64,000 nt of DNA from Streptomyces genisteinicus (GTDB taxonomy: Bacteria > Actinomycetota > Actinomycetes > Streptomycetales > Streptomycetaceae): positions 6,680,001-6,744,000 of the forward strand of contig NZ_CP060825.1 in NCBI RefSeq assembly GCF_014489615.1, in the 5' to 3' direction. The first letter of the stretch is position 1. Each line of letters begins with the position of its first letter. The position numbers and the translations under genes are program-made. Positions 1-8,201 of this stretch are shown in pieces. The notes under the pieces are model-generated. The model searched no databases, was not told the origin of the DNA, and was given only the letters and a program-made list of their open reading frames with translations.

Positions 1-627
1 GCCCGCCGGCGCCAGGATCCAGAACCAGCCGTCGTGCCGGTACAGCTTGGGGCCCTCCAGGGTGAACCACCCCGGTATCCGGTCGGCGTCGACGATCGTG
101 GTCCCCTCGTCGAGCAGACCCGTGCCGTCCAGGCGCATCCGGTGGCCCGTCAGCCGGTTCTTGACCCCCGAGCGGGACTTGGCCCAGGCGTGCACCAGGT
201 ACGCCTCACCCGACTCCTCGTCCCACAGCGGGCAGGGGTCGATGAGCCCGCGCCCCGCCTTCACCAGGTGCGGCTCGGTCCACGGGCCGCGCACGCCCGG
301 CGCGTTGACCTGCCAGATGCCGTGGTCCGGGTCGCCCCAGAAGATCCACAGACGCCCGTCGTGGTGACGGATGGACGGCGCCCACACCCCGCAGTCGTGC
401 CGGGGCACGCTGAACGCCGCGGCCGGCTCCAGCCGCTGGAGCGCGTGCCCCACGAGCGTCCAGTTCACCAGGTCCGTGGAGTGCAGCAGCGGCAGGCCCG
501 GCACCCGGCCGAAGCTGGACGCGGTCAGGTAGTAGTCGTCGCCCACCCGCACGACGTCCGGGTCGGACCAGTCGGCCGGGAGCACGGGGTTGCGGTACGT
601 GCCGTCCCCGAGGTCCGAGCTGATCAC
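1..627 (-). CDS. Glycoside hydrolase family 43 (beta-xylosidase/arabinofuranosidase type), 3' end cut by window edge
   Basis: Only the first 209 codons are visible. The protein should hydrolyse terminal xylose or arabinose from hemicellulose side chains or oligosaccharides. The N-terminal part reads like the GH43 five-bladed propeller: an early SDPDVVRVGDDYYLTAS block holds the putative Asp general base, followed by the VWAPSIRHHDGRLWIFWGDP blade and a DPCPLWDEESGEAYL blade. No signal peptide is seen, so it is probably cytoplasmic and acts on imported oligosaccharides. The GTG start at 627 overlaps the upstream DUF6807 stop by four bases (GTGA), so it is the distal gene of a coupled operon. 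Exact substrate cannot be told from this part; family assignment is strong. Confidence 0.85.
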   Translation of the reverse strand, partial: MISSDLGDGTYRNPVLPADWSDPDVVRVGDDYYLTASSFGRVPGLPLLHSTDLVNWTLVGHALQRLEPAAAFSVPRHDCGVWAPSIRHHDGRLWIFWGDPDHGIWQVNAPGVRGPWTEPHLVKAGRGLIDPCPLWDEESGEAYLVHAWAKSRSGVKNRLTGHRMRLDGTGLLDEGTTIVDADRIPGWFTLEGPKLYRHDGWFWILAPAG

Positions 628-1463
628 GCGGTCACCGCCTTCCGCACCAGGGCCGCCGCGGCACCGCGGTCCAGCCGCCCGTCGGCGACGACGGTCACGA
701 CACGGCGCACCACCGTCCCGCCGGCAGCGACCGGCAGCCGGTCGCCCGCGGCGAGCGAGGACCCGACGCCCGGGTACTCGGCGGTGCGCACGAACCACGG
801 GTCCTCGCGGGTCCGCGCCGTCGCCCCGGCGAACACCAGCGTCCACTCCTCGCCGGCCAGCGCCAGCCAGTCGGCGCACCGGCCGTGCACCGCGGCCTCC
901 CCGTCCGCGTCCGCGGTGAAGACCCGGGCCTCGGTCGCCTCCTTCGGGGCACGCCAGAAGAACCCGCCGTAACCGGCGCCCGGACGCCCATTGGTGGCCG
1001 GGGAGCCGATCGACACCTCCTCGCCGGTGGTGTTCGTCAGCGAGAACGTCAGGTCCAGCGCCCACGCCGTGTCGTCCAGCGCGGTCACCGCGACCGTGCG
1101 GTGCTCCCGGAGCAGCCGCCGCCCGTCCGCGACCCAGCTCAGCTCCTCCACGAAGCCGTCCCGGTCGTGCAGTTTGAACCCGTCGTGCCGCTGCTCGCCG
1201 TGGTTGTCGAGCTCGGTCGGCCCCCGGTCGCGGACGAAGGTGCGCCCGCCCCAGAAGTTGTGTCCCGCCACGTCGGGGACGGCCACCGACGCGCCCAGGT
1301 GGTGCAGGTGGTCCGCGGGCATCAGCTCGGTGACCGTGACACCGCCCGGCGTGCGCACCGGGTGCAGGCAGGGCCGCGGCGAGCAGCGCCGCTCGGCCAC
1401 CGGGGCCGTCGTGTAGTGGGCTACCGGACGCCCGGCGCAGCTCAGCACCGTCGCCGCGGTCAC
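624..1463 (-). CDS. DUF6807 / PmoA-family protein
   Basis: A 279-residue protein of the family often annotated PmoA or DUF6807, usually found beside Gfo/Idh dehydrogenases and sugar ABC transporters; its biochemical role is not established. Visible family features are the ADHLHHLGASVAVPDVAG and HNFWGGRTF segments and the glycine-rich NGRPGAGYGGFFWRAP segment. No signal peptide is seen. The longer frame starting further upstream lies over the Gfo/Idh gene; the GTG at 1463 gives a GTGA overlap with that gene's stop, the same coupling used throughout this operon. It probably acts on a sugar-derived intermediate or supports the oxidoreductase, but that is inference from the neighbourhood. Confidence 0.8.
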   Translation of the reverse strand: MTAATVLSCAGRPVAHYTTAPVAERRCSPRPCLHPVRTPGGVTVTELMPADHLHHLGASVAVPDVAGHNFWGGRTFVRDRGPTELDNHGEQRHDGFKLHDRDGFVEELSWVADGRRLLREHRTVAVTALDDTAWALDLTFSLTNTTGEEVSIGSPATNGRPGAGYGGFFWRAPKEATEARVFTADADGEAAVHGRCADWLALAGEEWTLVFAGATARTREDPWFVRTAEYPGVGSSLAAGDRLPVAAGGTVVRRVVTVVADGRLDRGAAAALVRKAVTA

Positions 1464-2641
1464 CGGACCGCCCCCTGCACCTGGCGCAGGGCGGCGGGAC
1501 GCGCCCAGTCGGCGCCCAGCTCGGAGAAGAGCGCGGTGCGTTCGGCGCTCGCCGCGACCAGGGCGTCCACCCCGTCGACCACCCGGCGGGGCCCGGTCCC
1601 GGTCTCCAGGCGCCGCCAGGCGCCCTCGGGCAGCGCCGACGGGTCGGGCGCGGTGCGCACCGCCTCCACGACCCGCATGAACGCGCCGGTCGCCTCCGGC
1701 GGCACCAGCAGGTCCGTCCCGTCGGTGAGGTGCGCGACCAGGTTCTCCAGCAGGTCGGTCCTGCCGTGGACGGTCTCCACCGGACCGTGCCCGGCGCGCT
1801 GGAGCAGCACCCTGTCCTGCTTGTACCAGAACGTGACCCGGCCCCGGTCGCCGTGCACCATCACGTACGGCTCGGCCGCGATCTCGGCGCACAGCGTCGC
1901 CGCGACCGTCACCCGGCCGCCGCGCGACGTGGTGACGCGCACGCAGGAGGTGTCGTCGGACTCGATCGCGTTCGCCCGGAACAGTTCGGGCACGACGTCC
2001 GTGACGTCCTCCGTGTGCACACTGCCGTCGAGGGCCAGTGCCGTCGCCACCGCGTGGGCCAGCGGGTTGGTCAGCGCGCCGTCGACGACGTCCACGCCGT
2101 CGAGGCGGCGCCGGCCGGACCACGGCGAGCGGCGGAAGTACGCCTCGCCGCGGACCCACGCGCCCGCCGCGCCCACGCCGCGCACCTCGCCGATCGCCCC
2201 GCCGGCGACGAGGGCGCGCACCGCGGCGACGGCGTCGGAGCCGAGCGACTGGAAGCCGATCTGGCAGGCCACCCCCGCGGCCCGCACACCGTCGGCCATC
2301 CGGCGGAACTCGGCGTACGACGGCGCCGGCGGCTTCTCCAGCAGCAGGTGGACGCCCCGGCGGGCGGCGACGAGCGCCAGATCGGTGTGCGTCTGGATCG
2401 GGGTGCAGATCACCGCCACCCGGGCGCCGGTGGAGGCCAGGAGCGCGTCGAAGTCGTCGGACTGCGCCACCTCGCCGGCGGGGGAGCCGAGCTCCTCGGC
2501 CGTCAGCGGGCGCAGTTCGCAGACACCGGCCAGACGCACCAGCCCGGCGTGCTCCAGCCTGCGGATGTTCTCCAGGTGGACCCGGCCGTGGCCGCGGGCA
2601 CCCGCCAGGACGACCGGCAGGGGCCGGCTCGCGCCGCTCAT
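1460..2641 (-). CDS. Gfo/Idh/MocA-family sugar oxidoreductase
   Basis: A 393-residue NAD(P)-dependent oxidoreductase of the Gfo/Idh/MocA type. The N-terminal Rossmann fold starts with PVVLAGARGHGRVH, the nucleotide-binding half ends with the LLLEKPPAPS segment (the conserved EKP), and the C-terminal half is the substrate-binding alpha/beta domain. ATG at 2641 overlaps the permease stop as ATGA. The family oxidises or epimerises sugars and cyclitols; here it sits between two ABC permeases and DUF6807/GH43, so it probably handles an imported sugar or its lactone. The exact substrate is not visible from sequence. Confidence 0.85.
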   Translation of the reverse strand: MSGASRPLPVVLAGARGHGRVHLENIRRLEHAGLVRLAGVCELRPLTAEELGSPAGEVAQSDDFDALLASTGARVAVICTPIQTHTDLALVAARRGVHLLLEKPPAPSYAEFRRMADGVRAAGVACQIGFQSLGSDAVAAVRALVAGGAIGEVRGVGAAGAWVRGEAYFRRSPWSGRRRLDGVDVVDGALTNPLAHAVATALALDGSVHTEDVTDVVPELFRANAIESDDTSCVRVTTSRGGRVTVAATLCAEIAAEPYVMVHGDRGRVTFWYKQDRVLLQRAGHGPVETVHGRTDLLENLVAHLTDGTDLLVPPEATGAFMRVVEAVRTAPDPSALPEGAWRRLETGTGPRRVVDGVDALVAASAERTALFSELGADWARPAALRQVQGAVR

Positions 2642-3570
2642 CCCTTCACCGCCCCCGCGCTGAAGCCGGTGACGAGCCACTTCTGGATGAAGGCGAAGAC
2701 GATGACCACCGGGACGGCGGCGATGACACCGCCGGCCGCGAGCGCGCCGAGGTCGACGCTGTCCGCGCCCATCAGCGTGTTGAGGCCGACCGGGATCGTC
2801 TGCTTGTCCTGGCTGTTGAGGAACATCAGGGCGAACAGGAAGTGGTTCCAGGAGTGGACGAAGGCGAAGGAACCGACGGCCACCAGGCCCGGCCTGAGCA
2901 TCGGCAGCACCACGACCCGGAACGCGGTGAACCTGCTGCACCCGTCCACCCAGGCGGCCTCCTCCAGGGAGTACGGCACGTTCCGGATGAAGCCGCTGAT
3001 CAGGATGATGGACAACGGGAGCTGGAAGACCGTCTCCGCGATGATCACGCTCATCAGCGAGTTGATCAGGCTGAGGTCGGCGAAGATCTGGAACAGCGGC
3101 ACCAGCAGCAGCGCGCCGGGCACGAACTGCGAGCACAGCAGGGCCAGCATGAACCAGCGCTTGACCTTGAAGTCGAAGCGGGCGAGGGCGTAGCCGCCGG
3201 CCAGGGCGACCAGGGTCGTCATGATCAGCGTGGCGACACCGGTGAGCAGGCTGTTCTCGAAGTAGGTGGCGAACGAGCGTTCCGTCCACACCTTCTCGAA
3301 GTGGTCGAACGTCAGCGGCCAGGGAACCAGCGACGTCGAGCCCGTCGGACGGAGCGCGAAGAGCAGGATCCAGTAGAACGGGACCAGGGTGAAGACGAGG
3401 TAGATGCCGAGCGGGAGGTAGATGTGCCAGCGGGGGACCTCGTCCCACGCGCGGTTCTTCTTCCTGCGGCGGCTGACGGGCGGCCGGCCGGCCGGACCGG
3501 AGCCCGCGCGGTCGGGGCCGGAGGCCGTGGCGGAGAGGTCGGGGGAACGGGTGGTGTCCTGAGTGATCAC
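2638..3570 (-). CDS. Carbohydrate ABC transporter permease, MalG type
   Basis: A 310-residue inner-membrane permease of the CUT1 family. A polar N-terminal tail of about 45 residues is followed by six hydrophobic segments; the cytoplasmic EAA loop reads EEAAWVDGCSRFTAFRVVVLP and would contact the ATPase. The C-terminus ends in a typical FSAGAVKG. GTG at 3570 overlaps the preceding permease stop as GTGA. No binding protein or ATPase gene lies next to this pair; Streptomyces CUT1 importers usually share the distant MsiK ATPase, but the missing lipoprotein is unusual unless it lies beyond the left edge. Confidence 0.92.
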   Translation of the reverse strand: MITQDTTRSPDLSATASGPDRAGSGPAGRPPVSRRRKKNRAWDEVPRWHIYLPLGIYLVFTLVPFYWILLFALRPTGSTSLVPWPLTFDHFEKVWTERSFATYFENSLLTGVATLIMTTLVALAGGYALARFDFKVKRWFMLALLCSQFVPGALLLVPLFQIFADLSLINSLMSVIIAETVFQLPLSIILISGFIRNVPYSLEEAAWVDGCSRFTAFRVVVLPMLRPGLVAVGSFAFVHSWNHFLFALMFLNSQDKQTIPVGLNTLMGADSVDLGALAAGGVIAAVPVVIVFAFIQKWLVTGFSAGAVKG

Positions 3571-4520
3571 TTGGTCTCGCCTCCGAACTTGCTCAGGCGC
3601 AGGTAGACCATCGAGAAGAAGAGAAGGATCACGAACGCGACGGTCGTGAGGGCGGACGCGTAACCGAAGTCGCGTCCCTCGACACTGGTGTGGGCGATGT
3701 ACAGCGGCAGGGTCGTGGTCTCGCCCGCCGGACCGCCGCCGGTCAGTGTGTAGAGGAGGTCGACGTTGTTGAACTCCCACACCGCGCGCAGCAGCGTCGA
3801 GAGGATGATGGCGTCCTTCAGATGCGGCAGGGTGATGTGCACGAACTGGCGTATCCGGCTCGCCCCGTCGACCTCGGCCGCCTCGTAGAGGTCCTTCGGG
3901 ATCGACTGGAGGTCGGCGAGGATGAGGATGGCGAAGAACGGGACGCCGCGCCACAGGTCGGCGACGATCGCGGCCCAGAAGACGGTGCCGGTGTCGGAGA
4001 GCAGCGACGTGCCGTACTCGCCGATGCCGACGTCGGCCAGGTAACGGGTGATGCCGGTCTGCGAGTTGTAGAGGAGCACCCAGATCGCCGACGTGAGCAC
4101 GCCGGAGACGGCCCACGGGGAGAACACCAGCGCTCGTCCGAGCGAGCGGCCCACGAAGGTCTGGTTGACGATCAGCGCCAGCGCGAGACCGAAGAGGAGC
4201 TGGAGCGACACCTCGACCGAGACCCACTTGAGGCTGAAGGCCAGGGTGCCCCAGAAGTGGGTGTCCTCCGTGAAGATCGCGGTGAAGTTCTCCCACCCCG
4301 CGAAGCCGTTCCGCCACGGCTTCGTCGGGTTGTAGTGCTGCGCGCTGTAGTAGAAGACGCTGAGCACCGGATAGGCGATGAAGCCCAGCATGAGCAGGAC
4401 GGCGGGAGCGATCAGCAGATACGGCAGCCTGCGGGGTGCCGATCCCTTCCGCCGCCGGCCGGGCGGCCGGGGCAGCGGGCGCGGGGGCCCTGAGGTTTTC
4501 TGCGCCACAGCTGAGGCCAT
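3567..4520 (-). CDS. Carbohydrate ABC transporter permease, MalF type
   Basis: A 317-residue permease that should pair with the following MalG-type protein. After a basic proline-rich N-terminus there are six membrane segments, and the EAA loop reads YEAAEVDGASRIRQFVHITL. I chose ATG 4520 because a GGAG motif lies eight bases upstream; an in-frame ATG at 4559 has no such signal and would add a poorly conserved leader. This is the first gene of the minus-strand transport/GH43 operon; a degenerate LacI-type palindrome lies 80 bases upstream at 4601-4614. Confidence 0.92.
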   Translation of the reverse strand: MASAVAQKTSGPPRPLPRPPGRRRKGSAPRRLPYLLIAPAVLLMLGFIAYPVLSVFYYSAQHYNPTKPWRNGFAGWENFTAIFTEDTHFWGTLAFSLKWVSVEVSLQLLFGLALALIVNQTFVGRSLGRALVFSPWAVSGVLTSAIWVLLYNSQTGITRYLADVGIGEYGTSLLSDTGTVFWAAIVADLWRGVPFFAILILADLQSIPKDLYEAAEVDGASRIRQFVHITLPHLKDAIILSTLLRAVWEFNNVDLLYTLTGGGPAGETTTLPLYIAHTSVEGRDFGYASALTTVAFVILLFFSMVYLRLSKFGGETK

Positions 4521-4600
4521 GACTGGGACTCCGATCGTGGTACGGGCGATTCCAGGCAAAGGGGTGCCGTGCGGCGGGCTCGGACGGCCCGCGACAGGCG

Positions 4601-4614
4601 GGAAAGCGCTTACT
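4601..4614. promoter_or_regulatory. Degenerate AGCGCT-core operator candidate upstream of the permease operon
   Basis: GGAAAGCGCTTACT is an imperfect palindrome with the same AGCGCT core as the GAAGCGCTTC sites elsewhere in the window. It lies in the 159-bp gap between the dehydratase and permease genes. It could bind the LacI protein encoded at 28414-29430 or another LacI-family regulator; the mismatches make this uncertain. Confidence 0.4.
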
Positions 4615-4679
4615 CGGGGGGTGTGGGGGACTGCGGTCCGTGACGCCTCGGGCGGCGCGGCTCCGCGGTGCGGCGGGCG

Positions 4680-6404
4680 TCAGCCCGCGTAGGGATCGGG
4701 CACCTGGCCCGGCCTGGCCAGGAAGGTGAAGTCGCAGCCGGTGTCCGCCTGCGTGACGTACTCGCTGTACAGCGATCCGTACCCGCGCTCGTAGCGGACG
4801 GGCGGCTCGGTCCACTCGGCCCGGCGCCGGTCCAGCTCCTCGTCCGGCACCTCCAGGTGCAGCGACCGCGCCTCGACGTCCAGCGTGATCAGGTCACCGG
4901 TGCGCACCAGCGCCAGCGGTCCGCCGACGTACGACTCGGGGGCCACGTGCAGCACGCAGGTGCCGTAACTCGTGCCGCTCATCCGGGCGTCGGAGATGCG
5001 CACCATGTCCCGCACCCCCTGCTTGAGGAGATGGTCGGGGATCGGCAGCATCCCGTACTCCGGCATACCCGGTCCGCCCTTGGGGCCGGCGTTCTGCAGG
5101 ACGAGGACGTGCTCCGCCGTGATGCCGAGCTCCGGGTCGTTGATGGTCCGCTGCATGGTGCGGTAGTCGGGGAAGACGACCGCGGGACCGGTGTGCTTGA
5201 GCAGATGCGGCTCGGCCGCGATGTGCTTGATCACCGCCCCGTCCGGGCAGAGGTTGCCGCGGAGCACCGCCACGCCGCCCTCCGCCGCCACCGGGTTGTC
5301 GCGCAGGCGGATCACGTCGTCGTTGTGGACCAGCACACCGTCCAGCTGCTCGCGCAGCGTCGCGTGCGCGACCGTGGGCCGGTCCAGGTGCAGCAGATCG
5401 GGGATCCGCGACAGGAACCCCGGCAGTCCGCCGGCGAAGTGGAAGTCCTCCATCAGGTGAGGACCCCCGCCGGGGCGGACGTTCGCCAGCACCGGGACCT
5501 CGCGCGCCAGCCGGTCGAAGTCGTCGAGCGTCAGCGACACCCCCGCCCGGCCCGCCATCGCGATCAGGTGGATGACGGCGTTGGTCGAGCCGCCGAGCCC
5601 GAGCACCGTGGTGACCGCGTCCTCGAACGCCTCGCGCGTCAGGATTTGCGACAGCGTCAGACCCTCGCGGATCACGTCCACGATCCGCCGCCCGGAGGCA
5701 GCGGCCATCCGGTCGTGGCCCGAGTCCACCGCCGGGATCGACGACGCACCCGGCATCGTCACCCCGAGCACCTCGGCCGCCGCCGTCAGCGTGGACGCCG
5801 TCCCCATCGTCATGCAGTGGCCGGGGGAGCGGGCCAGGCCGCTCTCCAGCTCGCCCATCTCGCAGTCACCGATCAGACCGGCCCGCTTGTCGTCCCAGTA
5901 CTTCCACATGTCGGTACCGGAACCGAGCGTCTCGCCCCGCCAGTGACCCGGCAGCATCGGACCGGCCGGCACGAACACCGCCGGCAGGTCCGCGCTCGCC
6001 GCGCCCATCAGCAGCGCGGGCGTCGACTTGTCGCAGCCGCCGAGCAGCACCGCCCCGTCCACCGGGTAGGAGCGGAGCAGCTCCTCCGTCTCCATCGCCA
6101 GCATGTTGCGGTAGAGCATCGGCGTCGGCTTCTGGAACGTCTCCGACAGCGTCGAGACGGGGAACTCCAGCGGGAACCCGCCCGCCTGCCACACGCCCCG
6201 CTTGACCGCCTGCGCCCGGTCCCGCAGGTGCACATGGCACGGGTTGATGTCGGACCAGGTGTTCAGGACCGCGACCACCGGCTTGCCCAGGTGCTCCTCG
6301 GGCAGGTAGCCGAGCTGCCGGGTGCGCGCACGGTGCGAGAACGACCGCAGCCCGTCCGTCCCCCACCACTGGTGGCTGCGCAGCTCCTCCGGACCGCGGC
6401 TCAT
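4680..6404 (-). CDS. IlvD/Edd-family aldonate dehydratase, L-arabinonate dehydratase type
   Basis: A 574-residue sugar-acid dehydratase, predicted to convert L-arabinonate (or a similar pentonate/hexonate) to the 2-keto-3-deoxy acid. Iron-sulfur ligands expected for the family are visible at Cys56 (SDINPCHVHL), Cys124 (GGCDKSTP) and Cys197 (SPGHC); the spacing 56/124/197 equals the 59/127/200 spacing I recall for Rhizobium L-arabinonate dehydratase. The catalytic-serine region ARMSGTSYGT is also present. ATG 6404 overlaps the DapA-like stop (ATGA). With the DapA-type neighbour it outlines a non-phosphorylating aldonate pathway. Substrate preference among pentonates is inference. Confidence 0.88.
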   Translation of the reverse strand: MSRGPEELRSHQWWGTDGLRSFSHRARTRQLGYLPEEHLGKPVVAVLNTWSDINPCHVHLRDRAQAVKRGVWQAGGFPLEFPVSTLSETFQKPTPMLYRNMLAMETEELLRSYPVDGAVLLGGCDKSTPALLMGAASADLPAVFVPAGPMLPGHWRGETLGSGTDMWKYWDDKRAGLIGDCEMGELESGLARSPGHCMTMGTASTLTAAAEVLGVTMPGASSIPAVDSGHDRMAAASGRRIVDVIREGLTLSQILTREAFEDAVTTVLGLGGSTNAVIHLIAMAGRAGVSLTLDDFDRLAREVPVLANVRPGGGPHLMEDFHFAGGLPGFLSRIPDLLHLDRPTVAHATLREQLDGVLVHNDDVIRLRDNPVAAEGGVAVLRGNLCPDGAVIKHIAAEPHLLKHTGPAVVFPDYRTMQRTINDPELGITAEHVLVLQNAGPKGGPGMPEYGMLPIPDHLLKQGVRDMVRISDARMSGTSYGTCVLHVAPESYVGGPLALVRTGDLITLDVEARSLHLEVPDEELDRRRAEWTEPPVRYERGYGSLYSEYVTQADTGCDFTFLARPGQVPDPYAG

Positions 6405-7312
6405 ATGCCCCACCCCGCCACCAGCTCGGCGACCCGCGGCCGCTGCTGCTTCGGCAGCGCCCGGCTCGGCGGGCGGATGTCGCGGCGGCACAGCCCGAGC
6501 GCGGCCAGGGCCTCCTTCACCACCGTGACGTTGTCGGCGGACTGGTGCGCCGCCCGCAGGTCCTCCAGCGGCCGGATCTGCTCCCAGACCTTCATGGCGC
6601 CCCGCAGGTCACCGGCGCGCAGCGCGGCCAGCATCTCCAGCGAGACCGCCGGGGCGACGTTGACCAGCCCCGAGGTGAAACCGGTGGCACCGCCCGCGAA
6701 GTAGGAGGGCGCGTACAGCTCGGCGAGGCCGGCGACCCACACGAAACGCTCCAGGCCGGCGTCACGGGCGAACGCGGCGAAGTGGGCGGCGTCCGGAACG
6801 GCGTACTTGACGCCGATCACGTTCGGGCACGCCTCGCCCAGCTCCGCCATCCGGCTGCCCGCGAGGGAGGCGTTGCGGATGTAGGGGACGATGCCCAGCC
6901 CGGGAACCGCGTCCGCGATGGCGCGGTGGTAGTCGACCCAGCCGGCCTGCGACACATAGGGGTGCACCGGCTGGTGCACCATCAGCATCTGCGCGCCGGC
7001 GTCCCGTGCGTGCTCCGCCGAGGCGATCGCCGTCGGCAGGTCCAGCCCGACCCCGACCAGGATCACGGCCCGGCCGCCCGCCTCGTCGATGGTCAGCTCG
7101 GTGACCGCGCGGCGCTCCTGCGGGTCCAGGGCGTAGTACTCGCCGGTGTTGCCGTTCGGCGTCAGGGTGCGCACCCCGCCGTCGATCAGCCGGCGGATCA
7201 GCGCCCGGTGCGCGCCCTCGTCCACGGTGCCGTCCGCCGCGAAGGGGGTGACGGGAATCGCCACCACATCCGCGAGCGCGTCGCGCAGGGCCTGGAAGTC
7301 TGTGGCCGTCAT
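6401..7312 (-). CDS. DapA/NanA-superfamily 2-keto-3-deoxy acid dehydratase or aldolase
   Basis: A 303-residue class I (Schiff-base) TIM-barrel enzyme. The catalytic Tyr is Tyr144 in IVPYIRN and the Schiff-base lysine is Lys169 in IGVKYAV; the NGNTGEYYALDPQER loop is typical of the superfamily branch that includes L-2-keto-3-deoxyarabinonate dehydratase and glucarate-pathway enzymes. Encoded between a GntR regulator and an arabinonate-type dehydratase with four-base overlaps on both sides, it most likely processes the 2-keto-3-deoxy acid made by that enzyme. Whether it dehydrates (to alpha-ketoglutarate semialdehyde) or cleaves cannot be read from sequence. True DapA (lysine pathway) is less likely because of this context. 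Confidence 0.82.
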   Translation of the reverse strand: MTATDFQALRDALADVVAIPVTPFAADGTVDEGAHRALIRRLIDGGVRTLTPNGNTGEYYALDPQERRAVTELTIDEAGGRAVILVGVGLDLPTAIASAEHARDAGAQMLMVHQPVHPYVSQAGWVDYHRAIADAVPGLGIVPYIRNASLAGSRMAELGEACPNVIGVKYAVPDAAHFAAFARDAGLERFVWVAGLAELYAPSYFAGGATGFTSGLVNVAPAVSLEMLAALRAGDLRGAMKVWEQIRPLEDLRAAHQSADNVTVVKEALAALGLCRRDIRPPSRALPKQQRPRVAELVAGWGI

Positions 7313-7962
7313 GCCTGGTTCTCCTCGTCGTTCAGGGGAAAGGCGCGCAGGACGAACGACGCGATGTGGTCGTACAGCGCGGCCACCGCGGCGTCGGTGT
7401 CGCCGGCCTCGGCGAGCCGCAGGATCTCGCGGTGCTCGTCCGCCTCCCGGTGCCAGGAGGGATCGGCCGCCCAGGCCACCGTCGACACCAGCGCCGCCTG
7501 GTCGCGGACCTCGTCGAGCATCCGGGCCAGCAGCGGGTTGCCGCACGGTACGTACAGCGCCCGGTGGAACTCGCGGTTGGCCAGGGAGCGTTCCGCCTGG
7601 TCCGCTGCCGCGTCCGCGCTCACCAGAGCGGCACGCGCCGCTTCCAGGGAGGCCCCGCGGGTGATCGAGCGGCGCAGCGCCTCGGGCTCCAGCAGCAGCC
7701 TCACGTCGTAGACTTCGCGGGCCATGTCCGCGTCGACCATGCGCACCGTGGCGCCCTTGTACTGGCTCATCACCACGAGACCCGTGCCCGCGAGCGTCTT
7801 GAGGGCTTCGCGCACCGGTGTCTTGGACACTCCGAAGCGTGCCGCCAGCTCGGTCTCGACCAGCGCCTGCCCGGGGCTCAGACCGCCGGTGAGTATGTCG
7901 TGTTTGATCGCCTCCAGCACGTACTGGGTACGTGAGGGGATCGGGCTGGGCGCGAAAGCCAT
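7309..7962 (-). CDS. GntR-family (FadR subfamily, FCD domain) transcriptional regulator
   Basis: A 217-residue regulator. The N-terminal winged helix reads ETELAARFGVSKTPVREALK, and the C-terminal all-helical FCD ligand domain follows, with candidate metal-binding histidines in REFHRALY and near DEHREIL. I prefer ATG 7962 over the in-frame ATG 7995 because homologues start close to the helix-turn-helix and the shorter start leaves the palindrome at 7992-8001 outside the coding region. It is the first gene of a coupled operon with the keto-deoxy-acid enzyme and the dehydratase, so it probably senses an aldonate or keto-deoxy acid. Confidence 0.88.
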   Translation of the reverse strand: MAFAPSPIPSRTQYVLEAIKHDILTGGLSPGQALVETELAARFGVSKTPVREALKTLAGTGLVVMSQYKGATVRMVDADMAREVYDVRLLLEPEALRRSITRGASLEAARAALVSADAAADQAERSLANREFHRALYVPCGNPLLARMLDEVRDQAALVSTVAWAADPSWHREADEHREILRLAEAGDTDAAVAALYDHIASFVLRAFPLNDEENQA

Positions 7963-7991
7963 CGTCACTCTCAGATCTCGTGTATCGCGTC

Positions 7992-8001
7992 TCATATATG
8001 A
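7992..8001. promoter_or_regulatory. Palindrome upstream of gntR, candidate self-operator
   Basis: TCATATATGA is a perfect 10-bp palindrome 30 bases before the gntR start, strikingly AT-rich for this genome. FadR-type regulators bind short palindromes in their own promoters, so this is a likely site; it is not proven by sequence alone. Confidence 0.45.
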
Positions 8002-8091
8002 CGTACGAAGTGCAACGCGCTGAACGTAGAGCCGTGTTCGCGTGACGTCAATGCTTCACGCAGGATTCGTGAGGAAGTCCGTTTTATGGTG

Positions 8092-8105
8092 GTGAAGCGC
8101 TTCGA
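8092..8105. promoter_or_regulatory. LacI-type operator, site 1 upstream of GH31
   Basis: GTGAAGCGCTTCGA contains the perfect palindrome GAAGCGCTTC (8094-8103). It lies about 100 bp before the GH31 start and 67 bp (centre to centre) from a second copy, so a looped or doubly blocked promoter is possible. Confidence 0.7.
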
Positions 8106-8159
8106 CAAAGTATGGAGAAGGCGTTGACCAGGGGCGATGAAGGGCCCACTATGAAGCGC

Positions 8160-8171
8160 GGAAGCGCTTCC
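8160..8171. promoter_or_regulatory. LacI-type operator, site 2 upstream of GH31
   Basis: GGAAGCGCTTCC is a perfect 12-bp palindrome sharing the GAAGCGCTTC core. It lies 30 bp before the chosen GH31 start, in what would be the promoter or leader. This supports a start at 8202 rather than an upstream ATG, which would put the operator inside the gene. Confidence 0.7.
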
Positions 8172-8201
8172 GCCCCGTCCGTATACGTCTTGAGGACCAG
8201 G

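Noticed and set aside
6401..7312. N-acetylneuraminate lyase or lysine-pathway DapA
   Set aside because: Operon context with an arabinonate-type dehydratase and GntR regulator fits sugar-acid metabolism; no sialic acid or lysine genes are near.
8150..8160. ATGAAGCGCG as another LacI operator or as the GH31 start
   Set aside because: It is not palindromic, and the start at 8151 would place the true operator inside the gene; YicI homology fixes the start at 8202.
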